Source of the DNA: Adiantum capillus-veneris | Lineage: Eukaryota > Streptophyta > Polypodiopsida > Polypodiales > Pteridaceae | Length of the DNA: 64,000 nt | NCBI GenBank assembly: GCA_014529385.2 | Contig: CM043956.1 | Span: 64,978,620 to 65,042,619 of the forward strand | Direction: 5' to 3' | In this document: in pieces, positions 32,782-44,682 of the stretch | How the letters are laid out: each line of letters starts with the position of its first letter | Position numbering within the stretch: position 1 is the first letter of the stretch | The notes under the pieces: generated by a model | The model's input: only the letters and a program-made list of their open reading frames with translations | Database searches by the model: none | Told to the model about the DNA's origin: nothing | Program-made: the position numbers and the translations under genes

Positions 32782-34451
32782 AACAACGTCAACCAAATGA
32801 GGAGCCTCAACCTATTCCCCGAAGATCTACAAGAGCAAGTAGACCTCCAGAAAGGTTTGTTCCTTCCTTCAACCATCTCTTGATCTCAGATTTTGGAGAG
32901 CCGGAATCATACGAAGAAGCTATGCAACATGAATCCAAAGAAGAATGGATGAAGAGCATGCAAGTGGAGATGGACTCACTACATCGTAACCAAACATGGG
33001 AGTTGGTTGAGTTGCCTAAAGGTAAGCGGGCACTTCAAAACAAATGGGTGTACAAGCTGAAGGAAGAAGAAGGTGGGAAGAAAAGGTACAAGTCTAAGCT
33101 TGTGGTAAAAGGGTTTTCTCAAAAGAAAGGTATTGACTTCAATGAAATATTTTCTCCTGTTGTAAAAATGAACTCAATTAGGCTTGTCTTAAGCCTTGTG
33201 GCTGCTCATGATCTAAATCTCGAGCAAATGGATGTAAATACGGAATTCCCTCACGGTGAGTTAGAGGAGGAAATGTACATGCTTCAACCAAAGGGATATG
33301 AAGTAAAAGGTAAGGAGAAAATGGTTTGCAGATTAAAGAAGAGCTTGTATGATTTAAAACAAGCATCAAGACAATGGTACTTGAAGTTTGATCGATGGAT
33401 GTTGGATCATGGATTCACAAGATGCAACTCGGATCACTGCGTCTACACAAAGAATTTGGGAGATGGAAAATTCATCATCCTAATGTTGTATGTTGATGAC
33501 ATGTTGATTGCAAGTGCTAACATGCAGGACATCAAAGACCTAAAAGAGGAGCTGTCTAAATCTCTTTCAATGAAAGATTTAGGTGCTGCAAAGAGGATAC
33601 TTGGTATGAAAATATCAAGGGACGAGACGAAGAAGAAAATAAAGCTATCTCAAGAGGATTACATCAAGAAGGTATTAGAAAGGTTTGCAATGCAAAATGA
33701 AAAACCAGTTTCTACACCTTTGGCTAGTCACTTTAAACTAACAAAGGATATGTGTCCAAAGACACAAGAGGAGATAGCCTATATGTCTAAAGTTCCATAT
33801 GATGGAGCGGTAGGTTCTCTAATGTATGCTATGGTCTGGACAAGGCCAGACATTGCACATGCAGTGGGAGTTGTGAGTAGGTTCATGGACAACCCAGGTA
33901 AAGAGCATTGGCAAGCTGTGAAGTGGATACTTAGGTATCTAAAATGGAAAACAACAAATGCTTTGTATTTTGGAGGAACTAATATTTTTCTAGAAGGGTA
34001 TGCTGATGTAGATATGGTAGGTGACAAAGATACTCGAAGGAGCACTACTGGCTATGTGTTCACGATTGGAGGCACAACAATAATCTGGGCTTCAAAGTTA
34101 CAGAAAGTGGTCTCACTTTCTACCACGGAAGCAGAGTATGTAGCAATGACGGAGGCAAGCAAAGAAATTATGTGGCTTCACAGATTCTTAGAAGAGCTTG
34201 GATTCAAACAAGACAATTGTGTCTTGTACAGTGATAGCCAAAGCGCTATCCATCTTGCGAAGAACTCAGCCTTTCATTCAAGGACAAAGCACATTGAGGT
34301 GAGATATCACTTCATACGCACTCTTTTGGAAGAGGGACAGCTAAAGCTAGGAAAGGTGCATACAAGTGAAAATCCTCCAGACATGTTTACAAAGGTGGTC
34401 AACAAGGAGAAGTTGAGCTTTTGCTTATCTTCAATCGGCATTGAAGGATAA
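32782..34451 (+). pseudogene. Copia reverse transcriptase and RNase H
   Basis: Follows a TAA near 32,779-32,781 in the same frame. The RRSTRASRPPERF linker leads into WVYKLKEEEGG, EIFSPVVKM, QMDVNTEF (usually VKTAFL), LKKSLYDLKQA, and catalytic LYVDDMLIAS near 33,490-33,515. RNase H has YADVDMVGDKDTRRSTTGY, STTEAEYVAM and YSDSQSAIHLAKN. 523 open codons reach TAA 34449-34451. It is the longest intact part of the copia element. Substitutions in YADADWAGD-type positions suggest some decay. Confidence 0.9.
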
Positions 34452-34492
34452 GAAGCCATGATGGAAAGCAGTCACAGGTTTGGTTTGGAGAT

Positions 34493-35235
34493 TGTTAAGT
34501 ATGGAGCCTGATTTACCCTTGTAATTTTCTGTGGTAAAAGCGCACATTTGTAAGGCCCCCATTATGAGAAGAAGCCATCGTGCGTGAAGGTAAATCACTC
34601 ACCGGAAACCAAAATTTTCACAGTCAAAAACGAAGGGTAACTTTAGGGGAATATTCCTTTTTGCCGGAATATTATGGCCGGACGGTGGCCGAAAAGTGGT
34701 CGGAAAACAACCATCGGTTGGCCGGTGGCCGGTAGTGAATGGTCGGTGGCCGGTTGCCGGAAGTCAATGGCCGGTGGCCGGTGGCCGAATTCAAAAGCGG
34801 ACTTGTCTTCTCAAGGGCGGCCACACATGGGCGGATTGGAGGGTCTGATTTGGACTTATTCACACAAGGGCGGCTACACATGGATGCCTCTCATAAGAGA
34901 GGGCAGCCCTTTTGGCCTATAAAAGGAGGCCATTTCTAGACACATTTCATAGTGTGAAGTTGATGCAACAAGGTGAGTGTGAGGTGGTGAGAGTGAAGCA
35001 AGGAGGGAGCTCCATTAAGTGCATAATCCCTTTGTGAACTACTTCTTATTTTGAAGTACTAAAGCCATTGAGTGGTTGCTTTCCCATGGACGTAGCCCAC
35101 ATTGGGTGAACCACGTATATCGTGTGTAATCTCTCTCTCTCTCTCTCTACTCTATAATCTCGTGTATGTAAATTTGTCTCTCTCCATTAAGTAATCTACT
35201 CAATTATCTATTTAGCTACGTCTTATTTCCTAACA
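34493..35235 (+). repeat. 3' LTR of copia element B
   Basis: 743 bp, same TGTTAAG start and CCTAACA end as 18594-19328, with scattered substitutions and small indels. TATA box CCTATAAAAGGAGG near 34,916. Confidence 0.92.
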
Positions 35236-35239
35236 GCTT

Positions 35240-35440
35240 CACTATTTGTATGGTGCTCAGTTCGAGTTTGTGTTTGACCATGAAAGCATCAAATGGTTTA
35301 CACAACAAACAGATTTAAAGGGTCGAAAAGTCAGGCGATCCAAGATCCTTCAGGAATATGACTCCAAGTTAAGGTATTGCAAAGGCCGATACAATATAGT
35401 GGTAGATGCTCTCAGTCGAATGCTAGAGATCAATTCGCTA
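35240..35440 (+). pseudogene. RNase H of element A, second part
   Basis: HYLYGAQFEFVFDHESIKWFTQQTDLKGR and RYNIVVDALSRM complete the RNase H interrupted at 18593. The Asp of VVDALSR is the last catalytic acid. A spacer to integrase follows. Confidence 0.85.
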
Positions 35441-37023
35441 TTGTTCACGGAACTTCATAGTCAATTTTTAGAGTCTCTCAAGGGCAAATATGAGCATGAT
35501 GAAACATATTCTAAAGTGTGGAGCCATGTTCAAAAGAGGGATCCTTCTCACTCCAATGTGGGTAGTGCACAGTTAACCTCCACACCTAGTTCTCGTTTAT
35601 CAAGTGATGAACTACAGCGATGGAAGCATTTTACCATCGACAATGGGTACCTACTCCACAAGGGGAGAGTTTGTGTATCAACGGACACAGACATTCGGTG
35701 CCAAATTCTTTATGAATGTCATGATAGTCCAAGTGCAGGGCACCCGGGGATTAGAAAAACTTATTCTCTCGTACGACGACAATTTTACTGACCAGGTCTA
35801 CATGGCTTTGTTCAAGCTTATGTCTTGCATTGCCAAAAATATCAAGTTAACAAAGCAGAGCGCCTGAAAATAGGAGGACTCTTACATCCCTTGAAAATTC
35901 CCAATGGAAAATGGGAAAGTATCTCCATGGATTTCATAGTAGGTTTACCAACCACTATACGAGGTCATGACTCAGTATGGGTGATCGTAGACAGGTTGAC
36001 TAAACTATGTAAGTTTATTCCAACCAAATCAACGGTTAAGACACTAGAATCAGCAAAATTATTTGTGGACAATCTATACAAATTGTATGGGTTGCTAAGT
36101 AATATTGTTAGTGACCGTGACCCAAATCTTAACAGCCGCTTCTGGAGAGCTGTATTTAAACGCTTGGGTACACAACTCAACCTCAGTACAACTGACCATC
36201 CAGAAACAGATGGTCAAACGGAATGGGTTAACCAAGTGCTAGAGGATATGCTAAGAGCATATGTCAGCATAAAAACAGACAGACTTGGAAGAATACTTAC
36301 CAATTCTCAAGTTTGCCTACAACAGTTCTAAGCATGTCACGACAGGCTTTAGTCCTTTCATGCTCATGTACGGGCTTTAGTCCTTTCATGCTCCTATACG
36401 GGTTTCAACCTAGGTCACCAGTTACGGTGGGGTTGGCAAACGAAAAACTCCAACAGGTTAAGGATTTCCTCCAAGACCACATGGATATGCTGAAACTTGC
36501 TCATCAGAATGTCCGACAAGCACAGGATCGGTATAAGAAATACGTTGATGAGAAACGCCGGCAAGTTAACTTTGAGGAAGTGGAGGAAGTACTTTTACGT
36601 GTGCCAGAACATTCAAAAAGTCTGAAAACTAGACGGACACCTAAATTATCTCCCCGATATTGTGGGCCTTTCAAAATACTCAAGCAAGTTGGTGATCGTG
36701 CCTACAAACTACTACTACCATCATACTCTCGCATTCATCCGGTGTTTCATGTAAGCCGTTTACCCAAGCGATTACATGGGGACGACAACGTCGTCGATCA
36801 ATAGGTTTTGGTCGACTACATTGAACCTCCTACGTTACCGCATGAACCTGAATGTGTTATGGATTATCATGAGTTGCGTACACGACATCATGTATGACAA
36901 CAAGCCTTAATCAAGTGGAAAGACCGGCTTGAGGAAGGTGCCTCTTGAAAAAACATTAGTGTTCTTAAGAAGAAGTTTCCCACTTTTATTTTCGAGGATG
37001 AAAACACTTCTTTAAGGGGGGAG
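35441..37023 (+). pseudogene. Integrase and chromodomain remnant of element A
   Basis: Zinc domain: HDSPSAGHPGIRKTY, then after a TGA (35,789; normally TGG) AYVLHCQKYQV, with one expected Cys changed. Core: SMDFIVGLPTT (first Asp, ~35,928), IVSDRDPNLNSRFW (second, ~36,112) and ETDGQTEWVNQ (Glu). A duplicated 27-33 bp segment lies near 36,350-36,400. The GPFKILKQVGDRAYKLLLP block ends at VDQ TAG (36,802). Beyond the stop, YHELRTRHHV and QQALIKWKDR show a decayed chromodomain. Confidence 0.85.
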
Positions 37024-37026
37024 TAA

Positions 37027-37198
37027 TGTCAGCACACGGGTCCTGTACCCTAAGAACTAGGCTAGGTAAGGACTACGGCCAAGGTCCGGGCTAGGTAGTG
37101 TGGACAGGGGATCCGTCTAGGGCAAGGGGCTAGGACTCCACTTATAAAGGGAGGTTGGGAGGAGGATCCAGTAGAGCCAAGCTATCTAGTTTCTTACA
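37027..37198 (+). repeat. 3' LTR of element A
   Basis: 172 bp, preceded by a purine tract (AAGGGGGGAGTAA, ~37,013-37,025) and followed by the duplicated target GGCAT. Confidence 0.92.
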
Positions 37199-37605
37199 GG
37201 CATACTCTTTTGGTTGTGTGTGTTCCACCTACTCAACAATGAATTGTGTGGAGTCATCCACACTCTCTTGCATTTCTTCCAACAACTTCTTTCCCTTGGC
37301 CATAGATTCATCCTCTATGTTTTCTTCTGAAGAGATGAAGTTTCTATGGTGGTTGAGAGAGAAACCAGATAGGTTTGAAGTGTCACGAGTTTGTGGTGGT
37401 GTAAAGGTGTAGCAATGGAAATTGAAGACCGTGAGGGTGTGGATCTTGCTATCCGTGGTGTAGATGATGAAGATATAGAGATGTCTGCAATAGCATAGGT
37501 TGAACTAGAAGTGCAAGTTCGCATACCTTTTGCATGGTAATCTTTATACGCACCATCAATGCTACACAATATTGATCCCTTGGTTTGAGGACCATTGTTG
37601 GCCAC
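37199..37605 (-). pseudogene. Unrecognised reading frame of host G, right half
   Basis: Minus-strand ATG at 37605 opens MANNGPQTKGSILCSIDGA and a Ser/Thr/Ile-rich region. After a shift near 37,320, a charged stretch (EDESMAKGKKLLEEMQE) runs toward 37199, where it would continue at 14717. No known domain is seen. It is downstream, in the minus direction, of a gypsy integrase remnant. Confidence 0.35.
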
Positions 37606-37729
37606 ATGTCACTCATGCATTTGTCCAGCTACCTACTTCGTACTTGGTAGACCCTAACCTTGATTTATGATTGCTTATAACTAGTAAGTCTTTCAAAATT
37701 TATTGGTGCTGGTTGTGTCTAATTCAGAT

Positions 37730-38500
37730 TTATACTAAGATCTCCACATATTCTGTTAGTGTCCAACACCTCGCCTGAACTGTCTTGATGTAGAATAAAT
37801 TCAAAGTTTTTTTTTTAAATTCAAAAGGGTCTTTTGGTTCTTGTGTTGCTAGGATTTCTTTTGATTTGAAATAACATAGCTTGATCTTGGCCCCATTGTA
37901 GACTCCAAGAAATACTAATCCAAAAAAGAATCTTAATCCAGTTGTCCCATTAAAGAACAGCCAATCACCTTCATAGGTCTTGACCATGCTATTTGTAGAT
38001 TAGGATTATTTTCTCCCAATTTTGAATGATATAGAAGCACTAGATCACCCCTCTTGAATTATCTGACCTTAATTTTACTATTATTCTAGTGTTTCCTTCT
38101 TTGTTGGACTACTTCCCATTCTAGCATGGCCCTTTGTCTGATCTCATCAAGTTGTAAAAACTCCTCCAACCTCTACTTCACACTCTATTGAAATGCTTAC
38201 AACATCTTCCATATAGTTTTTTAATAGTCTAACCAAATAATCTATCTAAAAAATTATAGGCTTCTTTGCCTACCACTACCCTTAACACATTAATTATAGT
38301 AGGAATATGAGGATAGTTGTCTATGATGATGGAAACATTGACCTTCTTGAGGTTTACACATTCTTGGAGTTTCCCAAAAATTTTGGGCACAATGATGATA
38401 GGTGATATCGAGTCTGTGTGCTCTACATCCTTTATCTTGTATATCTATTCCTTGATTCTGCTTAAAAATGTTAGGTAATATGTGTATAGACATTGTTTTC
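37730..38500 (-). pseudogene. Decayed gypsy RT fused to integrase C-terminus (host G)
   Basis: Minus-strand reading near 38,435-38,240 gives SISPIIIVPKIFGKLQECVN and GKEAYNFLDRLFG, clearly the RT fingers (usual SPVVVVPKKNGKLRVCVD and GKEAYSFLDGFSG). It then jumps near 38,237 to FLQLDEIRQRAMLEWEVVQQ and FKRGDLVLLYHSKLG (38,160-38,020), the C-terminal domain of a gypsy integrase. The middle (RT palm, RNase H, integrase core) is deleted. Many stops. This is the oldest element in the nest. Confidence 0.7.
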
Positions 38501-39597
38501 CCAGCTTAGCATCTCTCTTAAGAGTGGTACTGTGTAGACAAATGTCAAGTTCCACTCCCTTAAATCCTTTGTAGAACCAAGAAAATACATCTCTTTACTC
38601 CTTTAGCATGGTAATCAATATCTCTTCCTCCTTAGGTGCTACATGTTTTGCAATGTATATTGGTTAAGTCTCTTCCTCTGGATCTTGTAAGTTGATTCTC
38701 AGGGAATTTTTCTAGTCTCTCATATGATGTCCCTCGGTCTTTCACCTCTCGCATGATGCAGTGCTTGATTAAAAAATCGACCTATCTTGAATTGTGTAAT
38801 TTTTGTAATGGGATGGAACACTTATGTGATTTTTCAACATTTTCAATCACTCCCCATTTCTATTGTCCAAACCTTCTTCACTGTTTGTTTCAAATCTTAA
38901 TATTTCTTTTTGTGCTCTACTTTTGTCAAATTTTTTCACGTTTTCTTTTGGTGGTTTTGGCCTAGTTTTGGTTTCCTTTTTGCTTGTTGTTTTCTTCCCA
39001 TCGGCCAAGGAGATTTCATATCACTTTGTAATAGTTTCTTTTACATAATTTGTTTTGCCCCTACAAGCATTAGGTAACAAGTTTTCCCTTTTCTTGTTGG
39101 CATTGGTACATTGTTAATTCTATCCATGTGATTGGTTTTTTAGCCTTGTACCATGTTTGGAACTTGCATCTCTAATTGGGAAAGTCCTTCAATCTTTCTT
39201 TTGTTCCCAGAACTATGTTTTGGGTCTTAGATGCACTTATTATTTCATTTTATTTTTTCTCTTGTAAGAGTGGAATCTCACTATGATTATAAAAGGTTTC
39301 CTCTATTTTTGAGAGATCTCAAATGGATAATTCACCTCTCTTGTACATGTAGAATGTTTTGTTTTCTTCTTGAATGCTCAAATATTATTTCTCTGGTTTA
39401 ATCATCTCTAGGGACACTATGTCATATCTATCTTCATCAAAAACCTTGGTGGGAATAGCTTCATTTATGCATACATATGGTGTGGCGAGTATTTGATCCC
39501 AACCAAAAGGTTCAAAGAGATGTTCAAGGAAAGGCTTAAGAGCATATTCTTGTCATCTATCATCCTCTCTAGTATAAAATATTCCCTATTTACATAA
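38501..39597 (-). other. Probable decayed upstream part of the same old element
   Basis: T-rich on the plus strand with scattered minus-strand coding-like snippets before the RT remnant (such as a stretch ending IYKIKDVEHTDS). No motif could be secured. Confidence 0.3.
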
Positions 39598-39805
39598 GAT
39601 TATGGGGTATTGAACCATGCAAATCACCACCCAAGCATGTCCTATATATGCCCTTGGTCCTACTAATAATAGGACCCCCTTAACCGCATGTGTGTCAGTA
39701 TAAGACCACGAGGGACTAAACCATGCAAATCACCACTTAGTTGTTTCATATATAGGCATTTGTCCCTACTAGTAATAGGAGCCCCTTTATCGCATGTCCA
39801 TCCTA
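39598..39805 (+). repeat. Imperfect two-copy tandem repeat (~110 bp units)
   Basis: Both units contain AACCATGCAAATCACCAC, a TATATA-GGCAT/GCCC block, CTACTARTAATAGGA and CGCATGT. The second unit starts near 39,710. They are clearly diverged, so the duplication is old. Confidence 0.65.
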
Positions 39806-41592
39806 GCCCTTAGCATGCCCGGTCTTACCCTATGCCTGGCATTAACCCCCCTTGGAGAGGATTTTTCTTCCTCAAAATTAAAGTGGTGATATCTTCAAGA
39901 GAATACTAATGTTTTTCTACAAAGGCATCTTCATGGATCTAGCTATTTATTTGGCAAAAATATGGTTGAGTAGGACGTTCAATGAAATCAAGAAGAACAT
40001 CTTGATTTTCTACATTTTTGTCCCTTTTGCAATCATTGTGTGGAACTGGACCATATACAACATAGTGTGTAGACTCCATTTAGAAATTACTTGAGTATGC
40101 TAAACGAGTTATCACAACTAATATGCATCAAAAAGAGTTCCTCTTTTCACTTTCCATGAAAGTAATTAGCTGATATAACTCATCGGTAAAGTATAAGTCC
40201 TTGACTTGTTATCAATCTTCCTCAGTAAACAATCCCACCATAAACAGTGTTCAAGGTTGAGAACATGAAGAGGCTAAATTTAGTCTTGTGGCATGCTTTG
40301 CTTTATGGTAAGAAAATGCAAACTAGAGATAGTTTGATTGCTTGGTGCTAAGCATATCCTTTAGCACAATATTAACACATTTCAGCTACCCATTCTCTTT
40401 GGATGACTGGTAGTATTGATATGTATTTTCCCACTATTTGCAGAAAGTCTCCCAAAATGATTGGTAAACATGCATCACAATTCTTACCAATAGTGCTTAT
40501 AAATCAACAATGTTAGGAACAACCATCTTGGTTAACTTGAGTGATTTTATCTACAAGCAACCCAGCCAAGACATAAACTCTATTTGCAATTGATAGATCT
40601 ACAATTAATCTCATAGGTATAGTGCACATAGAGTACAAAATGCTTTAGGAGGTATGAATGTCATGAATGTGTATGCTGCTCCAAATCAACCTTTGTTAAA
40701 GATTAGGTCCCATAACACCTAGTGTGCATGCATTTAGCAAAAATATATCCAAACCTACATATCCATAATCATACTTTCCAATGCTTACGGCTAATGGTAT
40801 GCTCACTCCTCACTGGAGAAGAACAAAGTACTCTCCACATAAAAACCGTACTAATCTATTTGGACCATAATAGAATGTGAAAGGCCATCACATCTAGGTA
40901 CCAAATGAGCTAGTTCAGTAACATAAGATAACTTTACAACATGCATAAACAACCATCCGCTAAATGTTTTTAATAATATTTATAGACTTAATAAGTCTTA
41001 CTAGGTATCCAACAATTTCTTACCACCACTGAAATTGTTCCTGGTACAATGTGCTCAGAATGGTCTAATAAGAAGATTAGACCAACACTTCGGGACTTCG
41101 TTGCAACACATAATTGAAGGTAATGGGCCCTAGTGTCAGTCCCAAAGACTCATATTCTCCACATCTGGAACATGTCTCATATAAGAATGTCCGAAAAAAA
41201 GACATCCAACAAGTATGAGAGGTACTTGTGTGTGGAGTTAAGTGTAAACACTCAACAACATTAGTGAGAGGGACCCTCATTAGCCTTGCTCCACACTAGC
41301 TAAACCGAACTCCACTAGTCCCTAGACCAAGTTTCTCCTCTTGTGACAACATGTGCCAAACCCAACCCTACATGTAGGTCCAAAATTGAATGATGCATAA
41401 ATGTAATTTGGACATACGACCCTAAATAATTTTCTCTTACTTGGCCTTGTCATGTCTTTGAAGATAAAAATGGATGAAAACATAGAAACTTATACATACT
41501 ACTTAGAGAAATAAATAGATACATAATAAAAAATGAAATAAAACCAAATTAGATGCATACCTAGAGGTTGAACATAGTGTTCTCTTATCCTT
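39806..41592. other. No recognisable feature
   Basis: AT-rich, without ORFs over about 67 codons and without recognisable transposon protein motifs on either strand. Probably old transposon-derived sequence. Confidence 0.3.
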
Positions 41593-41765
41593 AGACAAAT
41601 GCACATGCCCAAATTTATTGTCTTTAACAGTTTAGGAACACTAATTGAAAGGTTAGTGAAAATCAAGCAATATTAGAACACTTACCCATAGACAAATGCA
41701 CATGCCCAAATTTATTGTTTATAACGGCTTAGGAACACTAATTGAAAGGTTAGTGAAAATCAAGA
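41593..41765 (+). repeat. Two-copy tandem repeat, 97 bp period
   Basis: AGACAAATGCACATGCCCAA begins at 41593 and again at 41690. The copies share about 80 bases, including AATTGAAAGGTTAGTGAAAA, with few differences, so this duplication is more recent than the one at 39.6 kb. Confidence 0.8.
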
Positions 41766-43871
41766 ATTATTGCATTGGTAAACGTGGGTATTTCCTTTGC
41801 AATCCAAACCCCTTTGTTAAAATTGAGAATTTCAATCCCTTGGTTACACTCTGTAGGAAAACTCCTCAACCTAGCAGCCCATGGTGACCAATGTAGTCTA
41901 CCGTGTCTAATAGTGAGTGAAATCCACTTTGGAAGATGCACTTGTACACTACCCCTTGGCAGATTGCACACTTCTTTTATTGAAAGAACAATGACTTTCA
42001 ACGATGATGAAGTGATTGTATGTTAGCTAGGTCATACCCCTATAAATACCACTCCTAGAGATATAATCAGTGCTAGAAGTAAGCAACATCTCTTCTCAAG
42101 TTGAAATCTTATTCACAACTAAATCTCAAAATAGAAATGTCTCTCCACGGACAGAAGAGAGTTACTCCTAACATCCCAAAAAAGTAGTTAGACTAAATTT
42201 TCTTGGATTTGCAACAAGAGATTACCTATTGGGAGTCTCTCTTAATCTATTCATGTGATCCCATGAATTATGTGCTTGATAGAAAGGCCACGTCTATTTT
42301 CTACTCACAAAAAATATCATTTGTATTTCTAGCACCTTGTGCACAAAAATTTATCGTCGTTGATCATATACAATGATCACAAGCAATGATACATGTCTCA
42401 ACTCTTTCTGAGTAGCTAATCTTATAGCAAAAGTGTAGACTATGCTTTAGTGGAATGAATCTATAATATTGGCATACCATGCATGCATAGAAGAAAAATA
42501 GTGGGATAAGCCCTTGGATTCAATGATGGTCTCCCCAATGTGATCAGATGCCATATGTTCCATGCATGATGTGTACTGGCCTGGATACATCACAATTGGT
42601 CATTGGAAACCATAACTCTGATCTTATATCCTCTTATTGCCAAACTTGTGTGCCATTATCTTTGATCTCAAATCAATGGATAGTACTATGGCACAAAACA
42701 AAAGCCTTGCTTTGCAAAATAAGTTTCTCGAAGCACCTTGCTTTGTACAACAAATAAACTAATTCAAATGAGAGTGCAATAGAGAAATACAAGTAGAACT
42801 TAAAATTGTCTAACCTTGTCGCCCCTCTGAGAGAAATTTCCTTCACTTGAATGTAGCTCCTAGACATGCATGCTAAGAAATTTAGAGTTGTCAGATGTAC
42901 CTTGTATGCCCTCCCACCTTTTCAAATAAAAATAGGTAGACAAGTTGGCAAGTTTTCCCAAGCTTGTATGCTAATGACATATTCCAAACATTGGAAATTT
43001 CATTGCAATATGCCCTAAATTGAAGCCTCACTTTACATAATTACATGAAAAAGATAAGATAGGATGGAGTGGATGTTTATATCTAAAATATTCTCCCACT
43101 GACAAAACGATCTCAATCTAGAAGACAATTGACCTTGTCAAAGCGTGCATGTTATTGAGATTCCTAAGATTACCCAATACTGACAGAGAAAATATGGACA
43201 CCAAATTTGGCTTGCTGATTACCTATAGCTTGAGTAGTCTACTCCACCACTTAGTCTTGGATTTGGAAAACCTTTTGTTAGTGAAAAGAAAATTTGTTTA
43301 CCTCGCTACGGTTTTTGACTAATTTCTATGTTTTTCACTTTTGGCGAACTTTTTTTATTTTTTTGCTATTGTGCCTCTTGGGAAAGTTGTTAGCTTTCCA
43401 AATGGAATCATCTACTTACTAGTCAAATCTTAGCCCGAAATGATGAAAAGGTAGATGGATCGAGATCCATGTTTGACCACGTCTCAACACAAAATTTGGT
43501 CAGCTGTATGATTGCACTCTGTGGATGTTAGTTTTCACTTATTTTAGCATTTGAAACTCAAAATTTTAAAAAGCCCAAAATTTTGGTCGATTTCCAAGGT
43601 TTTGTTCCTTTTGCCCAATTTCTTAATTTGAGTTAGTTTTCAATGCAAATTTTTCTCCAAAAGTGTCTATTGAGTGATGTGGAACCACACTTGACCCAAT
43701 TGTATCACTTTTTGCTCAAACTGTCATAGGGAGACATGGATTGCGATCCATGTTCTTATACCAAATTTCATGAAACTTTTTAGATTGACTCTTTATGGTT
43801 TGGTTATCCCCTTTTTGCACTTATTTATGGGTTTAGATCAACCTTTGAGTTCTAACCACCATCAAATTTCC
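41766..43871. other. No recognisable gene; one TATA-like site
   Basis: CCCTATAAATACC near 42,040 resembles the TATA region of an LTR or promoter, but no paired LTR, PBS or coding region was found nearby. The rest is AT-rich non-coding sequence. Confidence 0.3.
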
Positions 43872-44050
43872 AAATTTTTAGAGTTTATTGTCGTTTTGCC
43901 CAAAATATGGTAAGTGACCTAGTGCATATTTAGAGCCACAAGTATAATCACAAATATGCTCTAAATATGCACTTCTGGCTCTAAAACGACCATAAACTCT
44001 AAAAATTCTGGTGAACTAGTGCATATTTAGAGCCACTAGGTCACTTACCA
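43872..44050. repeat. Clustered inverted repeats (foldback)
   Basis: AAATTTTTAGAGTTTATTGTCGTTTT (43,874 region) pairs with an inverted copy near 43,983-44,007. GGTAAGTGACCT near 43,909 pairs with AGGTCACTTACC near 44,036-44,047. A GTGCATATTTAGAGC motif occurs in both orientations (43,922, 43,952 inverted, 44,019). The stem parts interlock, giving a complex foldback of about 180 bases. Confidence 0.65.
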
Positions 44051-44682
44051 AGTATAATCGCAATTTGACAAGTTATCAATTTCACAATCCATCATGACCG
44101 AGGTCCTTAAAACTGCAACAAAACTATCTAGAAAGGTCGCACTATGATCTAGGAACATTTTTCTATATTGTCCAGAATAACAACTCAAGGAATCAACTTG
44201 CTACTTTAGAATCAAGGTTTACACATAGTATATATATCTATAGTAACTTGGAAAAATAATAGTATAAATGTGGTGTTCCGCTAAGTGTCCAACTAGGTTG
44301 GTGCTTGTTCATTGAATCCACCAGCATCATATATATCATCTAGTAAAATTAGAAGACATGCTCACAAAGGGTTTGTAAGTGTATTAAAAGTGGTTCTCAT
44401 CATGAGATGAAAATTAATCATTGTACGCAACTGCAACAAAAGTTCACCAGAATCAAAACAGACACAATAAAGATTCTTTTGAAAGTTATCCTATAAACAA
44501 ATCTTTAAATACATAATATGTAATACATCAATCATCGAGGCTAAACCAACATAGCCTTACAAAAAACCTTTGTTTAAGGTCATAATAAATTGAAGTGAGT
44601 ATACCATCTAAACATCTAATATAAATTAGAGATCATTGATATTGGTAAGTATGTAGATAAGAATATAGGCATATACTATACC
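44051..44682. other. No recognisable feature before LTR of element F
   Basis: AT-rich flank of the family-1 LTR. It carries neither ORFs nor repeats of note. Confidence 0.3.

Larger units (their letters stand above)
18594..35235 (+). mobile_element. Ty1/copia element B (Tnt1/Tork-like), nested in A
   Basis: LTRs 18594-19328 and 34493-35235 (TGTTAAG...CCTAACA), PBS 19331-19342, then gag, protease, integrase, RT, RNase H in copia order. Flanking pentamers GTGTC (18589-18593) and GCTTC (35236-35240) match at three of five bases, which I take as a decayed target-site duplication. Its gag is split by the Tat-like element at 19599-30776, so B's own length is near 5.5 kb. Two frame breaks and a stop lie in the polyprotein. 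Confidence 0.92.
14718..37198 (+). mobile_element. Degenerate gypsy element A with 172 bp LTRs
   Basis: Two 172 bp LTRs (14718-14889 and 37027-37198; TGTCAG...TTACA) flank the element, and GGCAT occurs as a perfect 5 bp target-site duplication at 14713-14717 and 37199-37203. Order: PBS, leader, gag, protease, RT, RNase H, integrase, chromodomain remnant, PPT. The RNase H coding region is split by the copia element at 18594-35235, so A's own length is about 5.8 kb. Several stops and a 1-nt deletion in RT make it inactive. The two LTRs differ at around a dozen positions by eye. Confidence 0.92.

Noticed and set aside
32880-34451. Calling the 523-codon copia RT frame an intact gene
   Set aside because: It is the tail of a polyprotein broken upstream by a stop, a frameshift and an 11-kb insertion.
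42035-42050. TATA-like CCCTATAAATACC as promoter of a host gene
   Set aside because: No downstream ORF, splice pattern or LTR partner could be found.
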